64,000 bases of DNA from Cylicocyclus nassatus (lineage: Eukaryota > Nematoda > Chromadorea > Rhabditida > Strongylidae), in contig CATQJL010000316.1 of the NCBI GenBank assembly GCA_958299035.1, positions 14,168,347 through 14,232,346 of the forward strand, given 5' to 3'. Shown piece by piece: positions 46,224-56,663 of this stretch (positions are counted from its first letter, which is position 1; the number at the start of each line of letters is the position of its first letter). Under the pieces are notes generated by a model. That model saw nothing but the letters and a program-made list of their open reading frames with translations. It was not told where the DNA came from and searched no databases. The translations under genes were made by a program, and so were the position numbers.

Positions 46224-48577
46224 GGGGGGACGGTCAGGAGGTACGATCGGCGCGAAACCCGCTGCCGCGATGGACGTCGCGCTGTCCGAGAGCAGGCGGC
46301 GGCTGCTTATCAAGGGAAGCGCCGCACAGCGCTACTCGAGCATGTTTGCTGTGCGCTTTTGTTAAATCCAATGCATTGATAGAGTTGGACGATGCTTTTA
46401 CTGAAGTAATGCTGGTTACTGGAACCTTCTTTTTATGCAAAGACTATGAGAATGACAAAAAAGAATTGCGCATGCTGGAAGATAGAATGTGCTAGGAGTG
46501 CCTCAGTTCTATTTAAATTGTTTATCCATCACACTGCCTTTCATTCTAATCTGTAAAATGTTGTTTTCCAGAATACACTAGTCTTTTCATTTGTAGAAAC
46601 GGTGCAGTACCCGTTGTATGTTCGTGCGTATCGATTTCATTTTTGCTTTGGGCTGTGAATAGATAGTTTGAAGTTTTTTTTCTAGGGCCGCAATTTCATT
46701 GCAATTTTTCCAACATACTTTTTCGGTTTAGTAGTAATGCCGCCTTCCAGTTGCAACGATAATTTACAATGCAATTACAAACCTCCCGGCGGATTCCGGT
46801 GCTCCTTTTGAAACCGCGTCCAAGAAAACAGACCAGCTGCTCTTACTTTTGTTTTCATTACTAATCTTGCTTATTACATCAAAGCCGTCCTGCAATCAAA
46901 GGTTAGACTGTTTATTCCGTAGACAGTAAATATAACAATGTTTAGCTTCATTGCATGGATAAGGGCCGCTAACAGTGACTATGTTGATAAATCATAGAAC
47001 TGTCGATCTGCTGTACAGACCGATTTTGAAGTAATGCTGTCATTACTATAAACAACTTCTTCTTTTGAAGTAAGCACATGGAAACTTGGTTAAACATAGA
47101 ACAGGGATTTGGAAGTCATCCTTGCGAACGTCTTGGTGCACTCCTTGAATGTCCTTGAGAAATATAATAGTTACGTTAGGGGATGCGAGCGTTGCAAAGT
47201 GATGAGAAACAAACAATTTTTACCATGGGGTTACTTAGCATACCATGATAGTTGCAATGAGTTCATGATGGCAAAATCGATAGCAAAGGCATCCTGCTCG
47301 CCTTTTTGGTTGCGTTGTCTATGTACTGTAGCTAAGAACAGGACTGGAATGCGAAGGGTTATGGCTTCTCATTCACTTTTCTGAAAACTTCTCCTACAAT
47401 TGAATAATGCTTGTTGCTTATGCATAAAGGAAAACTGTTTACTCGCATTCACATGAAATTAAGTACACATGATTTTTCTTAACAGATCATCGAAGAATAG
47501 TACAACAGGCGCAATTTGGGAATTAAAAAACCTTCTACTGCTTTGTTAAACCACCTAACAGTGTGACGAATCTAGAATAGCAGCTGAGAAGTACTATGAC
47601 ATTACTCTATGAGGATTGTTCACCGGTATCGTGATTCACTCGCGTCGAAAGATATCATCATCAGGGGGAATGAGAGGCAACGCTGAATGAAATAAATTGA
47701 GTTGGAGTAGCAAAGACACGCTCAGAGCAAAACGAGAAAAAGGATTAAAGCAAAAAAGAGAATTGTGTAAAGCCGAAAGTATCATAATGAAAGAAAAGAG
47801 GTACTACGGAAGAACAAAATCCCTAGAGATCAAAAGACGATGTTTGGAACGAACATTAGGAAAAAAGTAACAGTAGGCAGATAGGCACGATGCCAACGAC
47901 ATGTCCATCTAAACTGTGCTGGAAAGGAGCGACTGCTTCTGAAGTCCACGAGCGGCGTCAGCGTAAGCGTTGTGAAAGCACATACGAACAAATCGAGGAC
48001 TATCAGTTACAGTCTAGTCCGAACTGCCGTGAACGAAGCGCCGGTGTCATTCGTGAAATTGTGATTTGCTCTGAAGATGACAGAAGTAGTCGCTTATTAC
48101 TGATGGAAACTGCGCTGAAAATAGAACTTTTTTGAATTGACTCACCTGCACAAGAATGAAGGTAACTTGGCATCAATACACGCAATATAAGTGAACAGGG
48201 ACGTTATGATGGCTGTGCCACAAAACGTGTATGACGCACAAAGTGAAAAATGCACACGAAAATGGAGAAGAATAACAAAGATATTGTATCTGAACTGCAA
48301 ATGAACAAGTTTCAAATAAGAAATCTTGGATGATTGAGGAAAAACTCACATCTAGCTGGCTCGTACGAGCTGTGAGGATATGAAAGGAGAGAAAAAATCG
48401 TGATCTGCAAATCGAAGAAATCACACGTGAATACTTCAAAATGGAAGTGCAGAAAATTCCTACCTTGGATTACTGCATAACCGCATACAAAGAAAGATGA
48501 AAGAATGGGATGTAAAGCGGCGACTAAATGGTCTTTTCACTTATGAATCGCGAAATAGCTCTTGGTAAGGAACTCAA
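46224..48577. other. unassigned, mostly non-coding DNA
   Basis: A GC-rich block at 46224-46360 abuts the MITE; the rest is A+T-rich. No gene recognised. Further exons of the minus-strand gene at 48578 could lie here but were not identified. Confidence 0.35.
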
Positions 48578-49160
48578 CTACCTTATCAGGGTGGATGTAG
48601 TAATGAAGCCACGTTCAGCCTGCCTTTTAAACCATTCCATTTCCCGAAAGATCCTTTGTTTTCGAATCACATCCTTCCTGCGCAGACATCGTTCATTTTC
48701 AAACTGAAACATCATTTATGATATAGCAGCCACTAGTTTTGAAGATACCTTACCAAATGCTATGAGCTTAGCGATGACGTTCAAATTTTCAGTTTTGATG
48801 CGTTCCAAAACGGCTTGCAGGCTTGCATTTTTTCTGGTAAGCATTCGGCGGAATTTGCTAGACAACATTTCTAAACTTGCTGTGTGATTTGGAGGTGTTA
48901 TTACCTGTGATAACACTCTGCAAGATTAGTAGTGCGTAGAGTATCCATATTCTATATACACCAATATCTTCGCAGGGGCTCGCTGAGCCAAGTAGAATAT
49001 GGATAATCCAGGAAAGCTTCGCACTTTTCGTAGGCAGGATGCGTTTCTGGCATGCTGGAACGATAAAGCCCTGGTAGTCTCGCCAGGAGCCGTTCCGGAA
49101 GAAACGGTATTCCCTTGATTGACTTCCACCACTCTTGACGAGTCTGCTTCGGTGCGGTCC
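48578..49160 (-). CDS. unrecognised minus-strand gene, at least three exons, possibly damaged
   Basis: Exon C (48703 down to 48578) follows GATGTTTCAG and encodes FENERCLRRKDVIRKQRIF..., basic and helical, to TAG. Exon B (48917 to 48749) follows CTTGCAG, encodes ITPPNHTASLEMLSSKFRRM..., and ends in phase at GGTAAG|GTATCT; the intron between them is 45 bp. Upstream, about 49160-48985 encodes QTRQEWWKSIKGIPFLPERL..., protein-like, but its donor into exon B could not be fixed without a stop. Near the end an alternative frame reads HPDKVVEFLTKSYFAIHK, so a frameshift is possible. A mariner MITE (49170) abuts the 5' part. I do not recognise the family. Confidence 0.45.
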
Positions 49161-49169
49161 GCGCAGATA

Positions 49170-49849
49170 CAGGGTGTCCCAAAAAAATGTATCGAACGTT
49201 CGATCGTTGATATCTCTCTTCTAAAGAAATCTTTTCCGTTGCTTCAGGTACCAATCTGTAGAGCTGGCTTCAACTTAGATTTCCATTATAGAACGAATCA
49301 CTCATCTCTCTTCATTACTGTAGGATTACGGTAGAAACTTCAAAGAGGGTTTTAAGCAATGAAAGACCATATTTTGCCCCAGAAAGAAAACAAAACAGCC
49401 TGAAAACTTTTACACTAGGCCAATTAGAGTTGCTGATTCTAACTGTAAAGTTCCCAATTTATTATGATGCTTCATTGAAGAGTTATGCCAGATAAGAGGT
49501 AGCGGCCATTTTTTAAAATGTTCCTGAAAAGTGCGGTTACACCGTTTGGAAAGCTTCGTAATCTTGTGAATAGTTGAGTATTGAACTCAGCGTCCATAAA
49601 AACCCCAATACACAAGTTTTCACATTTTGTTGAAAAATTCTGAAACGGCAGCTTTTTCCACATTGACACCATATGTTTCATGTTTCTACCGTAACCCTAC
49701 AGTAATGAAGAAAGTTGGATGATTCGTTCTATAATGCGAATCTAAGTTGAAGCCAGCTCTACAAAACGGTACCTGAGGCAAGGCAAAAGACTTCTTGGGA
49801 AGAGAGATATTAACGATCAAACATTCGATACATTTTTTGGGACACCCTG
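49170..49849. mobile_element. mariner-type MITE, second copy, inverted
   Basis: The same element as 35275-35955 in the opposite orientation: CAGGGTGTCCC...GGGACACCCTG, with TA at 49168-49169. The right flank is GCCCG, so the second TA is lost. The ends and most of the centre align along the full length. Confidence 0.82.
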
Positions 49850-49899
49850 GCCCGTAGTAAACCGCAATACGTCGTGATGTAAAGAAACCGAGAACACGA

Positions 49900-50025
49900 C
49901 GTGTCCGACTGAAGGACGTGCTGCTCACGATCCCAGGTTTTGGTTGCCGCAAAACGTACGACCGCACGCGGGATCGAACTACTCGGTGGTCGTTTACGGC
50001 TCGCACTGCAACTGCACTATTGATT
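49900..50025 (-). repeat. tRNA-related SINE-like relic
   Basis: On the minus strand, TAGTGCAGTTG (50019-50009) resembles an RNA polymerase III A box and AGTTCGATCC (49980-49971) a B box, at about tRNA spacing. Flanking sequence does not form a clean cloverleaf by eye, and a non-tRNA body follows toward 49860. It is best read as a SINE or tRNA-derived relic, not a functional tRNA. Confidence 0.35.
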
Positions 50026-50960
50026 CTCCTCGAACCAGAAAAAATTAAAGCTAAAACCAGCAAAGCAAAGATGCGCCAGGCAGAACACTTGCTTACTGCT
50101 TGAGAGCAAATCGATAAGCAAGCCTTTTGTGTGTTGACCTTTAGGTAAGTTGTAAAAGTATACACAGCCTTCCCCGAGCCACTATCAAAGCGCGGTACTG
50201 GCGGCAGCTCTACAAGAGGTGCGCATAGAGCAGTGCCAGTGTTGGGTGGCGCTGAGCTAAGGGCGGCGGGTACGAGTGCAGTGTATGCCATCGTTTTGCA
50301 ACTTGCTGGCTAGTTAGTTTTTATGTAATTAAACAAAATTTGTAAGCGTTTTGGTAGTGGGGAGTCATTGCAAAACATAAATTACTGACAATACACGAGA
50401 AATTGTAAAACTATTACTATTTTGGTTGGTGCAAATATGAGCAATTTCAGTAGCCATAACGCCAAACGGTTCCCTTCCCCAAATCACGAGGGAAACGCTG
50501 GACGCACAGCCAATGAACAGCATTTCAGCGTATAAACATTATAAAAGGTGCTTAAATAAAAGAAGTAAGAGACTAAGACATGCAGAAAGAAAAATTTGGT
50601 GCACAAATGAGTTGCGATGTGAGAATCACAAGAAAATAGTTCAAACATGATATGACACAAGAAAGTAGAATTCTAGAGTAAATCATAATCAAAATAAACT
50701 CACCTTTTTTAATTACAAGAAATATAGCAGTAGAAATACTTAGAAAACGGAATAAGACGTTCGGCGCGTTACATTTGGGCGCTTATCAGCTGTTGATATC
50801 GATTGCATTCGGCGTGCGTTGAACCTATTGCTGTGTGCCTACGGTCCTTGCACAAGGTCGCGAGCTCGGCGTACTCGACCCCTAGTCATTTGCGCCTTCC
50901 TGCGTCTCCACGCCGGGCCCACTATTTCTATTTCTCTGCCCCTTAAGTGACGACGTTCAC

Positions 50961-50997
50961 GACGTGCTCGTCCTCTGCGCGCAAGGACGAGCACGTC
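50961..50997. repeat. 14-bp perfect hairpin in a GC-rich block
   Basis: GACGTGCTCGTCCT and AGGACGAGCACGTC face each other across a 9-base loop, centred in a GC-rich tract (about 50820-51135). It may be the centre of another MITE whose right end lies at the CCCCTG near 51147. Confidence 0.65.
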
Positions 50998-51137
50998 CTG
51001 CAGTCATGACGTCGTGCGATTTCGCCGCGCGGCTGTGATAAGAGATAGGCGCGCGACGAAACGCGGCCGAAACGACACGTGCTGGGTACGTGCGATGTTT
51101 CGAACGTCGCGACCCTCATGACGGGGGATTACTACGG

Positions 51138-51389
51138 GCCCCTGTATTTCGTGATCCCGAGTGAATTCCGTTTCCGATTCCAGGCTTGACTCATGTGAAA
51201 CAAACAGCCTTCCACCGAGAAAGACGGAAAACAACGTTCAGCCGCCCGTATGGCCGTCAGTTCAAAGTCCAAAACGATCCTCAAACTTATGCTCGCCATA
51301 TTTAAACGCAGCTCCTGCTCAACTTTAGAAAATATTCTCTCGTAGGTCCGTTGGCATTTGTTTTTCATCAAAGCGTAAGAGAGAGGAAA
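51138..51389 (-). pseudogene. MULE-type transposase fragment
   Basis: After a minus-strand acceptor (TTGTTTCAG) the frame reads FPLSYALMKNKCQRTYERIF, then IVLDFELTAIRAAERCFPSF and VEGCLFHMSQAWNRK. This is the pattern of the MULE transposase domain: ...YALM..K...TY, a DFE catalytic acidic residue, then C..H. The flank beyond LGITKY is foreign GC-rich sequence, so the gene is broken. An upstream piece may lie at 52746-52960 on the minus strand (NPGNNCQIDPKLLQMACNK), beyond the inserted hAT element. Confidence 0.7.
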
Positions 51390-51454
51390 CTGAAACAATT
51401 GCAATTGCTAACGAACCCTGTGGCTACAAACTCGACTTCGTGGCTGATGCTATC

Positions 51455-52711
51455 CAGGGCCCGGCACGAGGTCGGCAAATGACAAGCTGGAAATCGTTTT
51501 GGGGCCAAAAAGCAAAGGGGAAATCGTTTTTGCGGGGTCCGGGGCGGAGCCCCGGAAAAAAATTGGTAGTTTATGCTCGCTACTTATCTTGACATGTTAT
51601 GTGCCTCAACAGGCGAACACTGGAGTTCGCGGGCGTCAAACCGCGCCGTCGCTAATTGCCGCACGCGCGACGTCGCCCAAGCGATGCTATTTGTAACTGC
51701 ATACATGACTAGTTCTCAATGTATGTGTAACGATATGGCACCAAATTTTGTATGCGAACGGAGAGAGGCTAGTGGAAACATATTATGAAGAATTATGAAA
51801 AACTTATGTGAACGGAACGAGCAATTAGCATTTTTTTCCGAGAATTTCGCAAAACTGGTAAATGAAGATGTGAATTCAAACTGCTCGTTTGGAACGCGCA
51901 GATGAACGATATGGTATAAAACTTGGTAAGTAGTACATGCACACGGACTTGCAGGGCTTAACTGAGGAGTTTCATCGAAAAATTATGTGACTGAAGGTTG
52001 TGGCAAACTTTTTTTCTGAAAATTTTGCGCTACCAAAGAAATGGAAAAATGGCTCGTTTGCAACGCAGATGTAACGAAATCGCGCGGGTTTCGGTGTGTA
52101 TATGCGCAATAGGACTAAGTAATAAGGGATGAAATCTTATGAAAAACATAAGTGAATGAAGAGCGTGTTTAACTAATTTCCAAATTAGGTCGGCATTTGC
52201 CGACCTAATTCCGACCTGAGGTCCTGAGGTCGGCAAAACTCTCAATTCACATAATTTTTTCAAAATTTTTACATAAATCTGTTGTACACCTAAAGTTTAC
52301 TACATGTTGAAATTTTGGTTCCGAAACTCCTCCTCTTGTCCTTGTTAGAGCCCAAAATCGCATCAGCAGCCTAGCTTTCTAAGATAGAAAGCGCGCCCCA
52401 GTCAATCGATACGCGCGGGAACGGCGTCTCTCATTCCTATGACTGCGTTTCTTTGATATTTTCTCATTCCTTAATCATTTTTCTTGCTTATTTTTCTTCC
52501 TGTTTTCTATCTCGATACAGCTGAGGAGTAATTTGAGGAATTTGAGCAATTTGGGCGCTTTTGAGCGCTTTTAGGCGAAGTGTGGCCGGTAATCTCGTGC
52601 ACAAGCACAAAACGTCATTTTTGGGCTCAAGGGGGTATTCGTAAAATTTATCGGGATCAAAGGGGAATTCGTTTTGGAAAACCCCGTTTGCCCACCTCGT
52701 GCCGGGCCCTG
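51455..52711. mobile_element. non-autonomous hAT element with 8-bp target duplication
   Basis: Terminal inverted repeats CAGGGCCCGGCACGAGGT (51455-51472) and its exact complement (52694-52711) are flanked by identical ATGCTATC on both sides (51447-51454, 52712-52719). CAGGG ends and an 8-bp duplication are hAT hallmarks. No transposase is seen in 1257 bp. It sits next to and probably inside a broken MULE gene. Confidence 0.92.
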
Positions 52712-52719
52712 ATGCTATC

Positions 52720-55700
52720 ACGCCATGCAAAGTGTATAAAGTCTCACTCCAGTCTCACATCTCCCATATGGGTAGCAATGTGCATTCCGTCCATAACCAA
52801 AGCAGTGAGAACCTTATTGCAGGCCATCTGTAAGAGTTTAGGATCGATCTGGCAGTTGTTGCCAGGATTCCGGCGTTGCCGCTTAGAGTGCATAAAACAC
52901 AAAGTGATACTAAGGTGCTACAAGAAGGAAGGCCAGCAACCCTGGTAACGATGACAATGTAATGACAATGTATGGCCGGTCTTCACAAATATCAAAACTC
53001 TGTCAAGCTAACTCCAAGTTGGAACAAGCTCAAGCATAAAGTGCTTCCGAAGCTGACTACAAAACATGTGCCCTGTCAGCTAGTTTCTGTGCTGGGCTAA
53101 GGCAAGTGTGCAGGTTAGCGCAAACTTTCAACCCTACACGAGCGTTGAAGCCTATGCTTGAAGACCAAATTGTCAGAAAGGAAGACCTCTTCTTCGAAGG
53201 CCCCTAGGGAAAGCGCATTATGCGCCTTAGGTGGAACCATGCGCCTTCGTCAGACGCCTTACAAGCAACGCGCATTTGCGAGAAGGGAAGAGAAGAAGAA
53301 ACAGAAACCATTGATGTGAAAAACGGGGCTCATCCTGATTGTGCTTGGGAAGTAGTAGAGCTGGTAAACGTCATTATTATCTTAAAGAAATGGCGTGCCA
53401 TCATCAAGAAAAGCGTATATCGTGGGTATGCTGTCCCATGATACTTCTTGGCTTCCGTGGACTGCCTTTGCTTTAGAAAAATCCATCGGTAAATGCAGAG
53501 ATTAACGCTCGTACCTTTCGATGCTCTTTCTTGATTCTAGCCCATATTGCAAGAAATGCACAACGACTTCGTTTAAAGAGAAGGAGGATCCATGCTCGTC
53601 AATACTCTATGTAATGTTTTCTCCCATATTTCGGAAAGAGTAGCACGTGCAAGCTGGGAATCAGAACGGACATTTTGACAAACCTAAAATTCAAAAAAGA
53701 AAATCAGCCCAATTATCCACGAGCATTGTTCACTTACTTCGTACATGATTCTATTGGCTCGGTCTTTTGATGAATTGACTGCGATACAAACATGATTTTC
53801 ACATGGGTCATCTATTATCTCATCTCCAATCACCTAAAACATGACTTTCAGGAAGAGAACCTATGTATCATGTTGAAATGGCGCTACCGTGCCACATGAG
53901 TCCTAACTAAGTACCCAAATTCGTGGTTCTAAAATCATCTTATCAACACAAGAACTTAGTTCGAAAAAAAGTGGGTATAAGTAATCAACATGTCAGATAA
54001 CTTTCATGAAGTTTCAGCAAGCGATGAGTTATGCAGTTTTTAGGATCACCATATGGAATTACGTAAATATTAACTCACCCTTATGGCCAAGAAGTGTTCA
54101 TGCTTTTTGCACTCTTTGCTTCGAAATACAGAGTAGTTTGCGTTGCTTCTTTGGTGCGAGAATATGTAATCTATCCGTGTTCCGGGTATGTCAAAACGTA
54201 TGATTTCGCGTCTCAATTTCTGACTGGGCTGCCGCACCCCAGAATATCTTGCTTCTCGAGGGGGATCGGAGGAGCTAAACGACGACATTTGCAAATGTCC
54301 CTAAATGAATGATAAATGCTAAAAAAGCGCGCAAAATGCAAGATATTTCGCAATACAATGATTTGATCAACGCCTTTCAAATTTTGGAATCACGCCAAGT
54401 TTTTCAACAAGGATCGTTTTGCTATCCAGCTCGCAACGACCTTCAAGCGAGGGCCATGGCGAGTTGGATAGCTTCAGTACTGGCATGCAGCACCAATAAG
54501 ACTGGACTAAGTAAACTAATAAGATTATAGCCTTCTTCAGTGGCGAAAAGTAGAAGTGTTTGAAGCCTTCGCCGGGAAATAGCAACGACGAGAATGTAAC
54601 AACTGGAGATCTGTAAACTTTACAAGTTTGTAGCAAACTTGTACTGTACTTCTAGTCACATCGACTTCGTCTTCGAGACTGATAAAGCGCGAGCAACTTG
54701 TGCTTCAAAGCTGTGTAGCGGTTGCTTTTGAACTCTAAATCTAAAATCTCTGATTGACAAGCGAAGTAAAAAGCAAACACTGATCAACACTCTGACCTGC
54801 AAGAAAAAGAAACGTCGACAATTTGATGATCAGCTGCATCAGCATTTCATCATGTAGCCATCACTTCTAAATCACCTATTGCCAGTGCAAAATCCAAACA
54901 TGACCAACTTTGGTAAAAGGCGAGCGAGCAGCACAAAAAACTAACCAAGGATGCAAAACGAACACAGCGAGGAGCATGAGAAAACATGAGGGAACGATGA
55001 TCAAACAACTCAAAATGATCGAACAACAATACTTGACATCGGCGTTTTTATGCCCATCAAGTGAAAATACTGACGAAAACAATAAGTTCAGTCTTTTGGC
55101 AGACAATTTCCATGCAATATAAAGCTGCACTGCACAAAATCACGTCAAATTCCCCTCACATATGAGTCATGGATACAATCATATCAAAAGCTTTCGAAGA
55201 GAGAAGCGACGGGACTATTATGCGACACATTCAAATGACCAGAGTAAGTTTAATAGCAGAGAGTAAGAGAAAAACGAAGGGACACTGCACAATGCTTCAC
55301 CAGCAAATTGATGTTTTGGAGTCAATTATACTTCAAATACATTCACTGCATTGAGATGCGAACATTTTACTAGAAAAACCTTGCTCTGTAGCGCTAACTG
55401 TCATGGGGCGGAAATGCGCATTCCAAATCGTCTTTGCAGCGTTCTCGTCCACCGCGCCATCAGAATCGCGCGCGGTGCGCGTGGCAAAGCGTTCGCCGTG
55501 CGCGGCGTACCTCCTGACGTGCAGGCCGACTATAGCAGTAATGCACCTTACTACTGCGTATTCTATTTTAGAAAGTTCATAAATGTTGTACGCTAGAAGT
55601 AGAGTACAATTTTAGTTGACATAGCCATATTACTCTGAAGTATAAGGTTGAACAAATCAGAATGGTTTTCATCAGCGACGCTTACTGAACCTATATATTT

Positions 55701-55963
55701 TCGGTATATTTCTTCATTTGAGAGCAGCTTATGTATCAGACAATCATCTTGTTGGTATGCTCATGCATTCAAATCTTGCTTTCCTTTTCAAATTTCAAAA
55801 CTAAAGAATAAGTGTAAATTTGCAAAAATCTGTGCGCAATAATGTTTGATGTTTCATGAACACCGTTTTACAATGCTTAACATTTCGCCGGAATTGTACA
55901 AGTTTTCTTTTTGAGCATCTTGATTCTCTAGGAGTACCGAAATATCGTCATACCAGATTTCAG
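52720..55963. other. unassigned DNA
   Basis: Apart from the possible minus-strand MULE piece at 52746-52960, no gene or mobile element was recognised. A GC-rich block at 55420-55545 may be a MITE fragment, since GACTATAGCAG echoes the ends of the element at 46014. Confidence 0.35.
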
Positions 55964-56290
55964 CCTGATTGTTACCAGTCCACTATGTATCAGAAGTATC
56001 CGGTTCCACAGAACCATAACAATAGTGCCTCACGTTTCAAGAAGTACGGGAAATCAGCAACCAGTGTCAACTCATGTTCACCAGAATTCAGCTTAGGCAC
56101 ACAACAAAGCACTTTAGGTTTGCAACCCAAAACAAATAGGATAGGTAAGCATTTTAAGTATCTCAAATCTTTCAATAAGGTTTTTTTCCAGGGACAATGA
56201 TGAAATGGATGGGTGTCTTATTTTTCTTGCTACTTATCTGTGGGTCAGCAATAACAACAGTCATAACACTACTCAAGACGCCAGAATCCA
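55964..56290 (+). CDS. small single-pass membrane protein paralogue, exons 1-2
   Basis: A TTTCAG (to 55963) precedes ATG 55985, encoding MYQKYPVPQNHNNSAS..., alignable with MFRNYSSPYGDNNGGS at 14001. Exon 1 ends AGG ATA G|GTAAGC (56144), the same codon position and phase as in the 13975 gene. Intron 56145-56191 is 47 bp and ends TTTTTTCCAG. Exon 2 encodes MKWMGVLFFLLLICGSAITT and VITLL, a TM helix closely matching NIAFFVLLISGAALTAVITL. A donor in phase 1 (TCC A|GTGAGG, 56290) would need a Thr-rich exon further right, not identified; without splicing the frame ends at TGA 56407-56409. Confidence 0.6.
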
Positions 56291-56663
56291 GTGAGGGAAT
56301 AAAAACTTTTGTCAATAAAATAAATTTAGAAAGAAATTACTCATTCTATTCTTCTGAGTTTGACGGTAGAAATCTGAAACTTCCGAAACTGAAAAATCGT
56401 TGCAGTTGAAACGACAAAGGCTGCTTTGATTACATGTCTCCATAAATACTACAAATCTTGAAAGACTACAATCTGTTTTGAACTGCTTGCCCAAAAGACG
56501 TAACCTTCTGCGGGGACGCGTAATTAGCGCAAACTTTGCCAATGAGAAGAGGCAAGCAATGAAACTTACAAACCGATTGCTCTATCGCATGTTTCAGATT
56601 TTTTGAAATTATACTCGGCGAATTTCGAGTAGTACAAACCATCATACTTTGGGTAGTAGAAAC

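Noticed and set aside
49686..50291. 201-codon minus-strand open frame
   Set aside because: Its end lies within the mariner MITE and it crosses the SINE-like relic; no coherent protein family.
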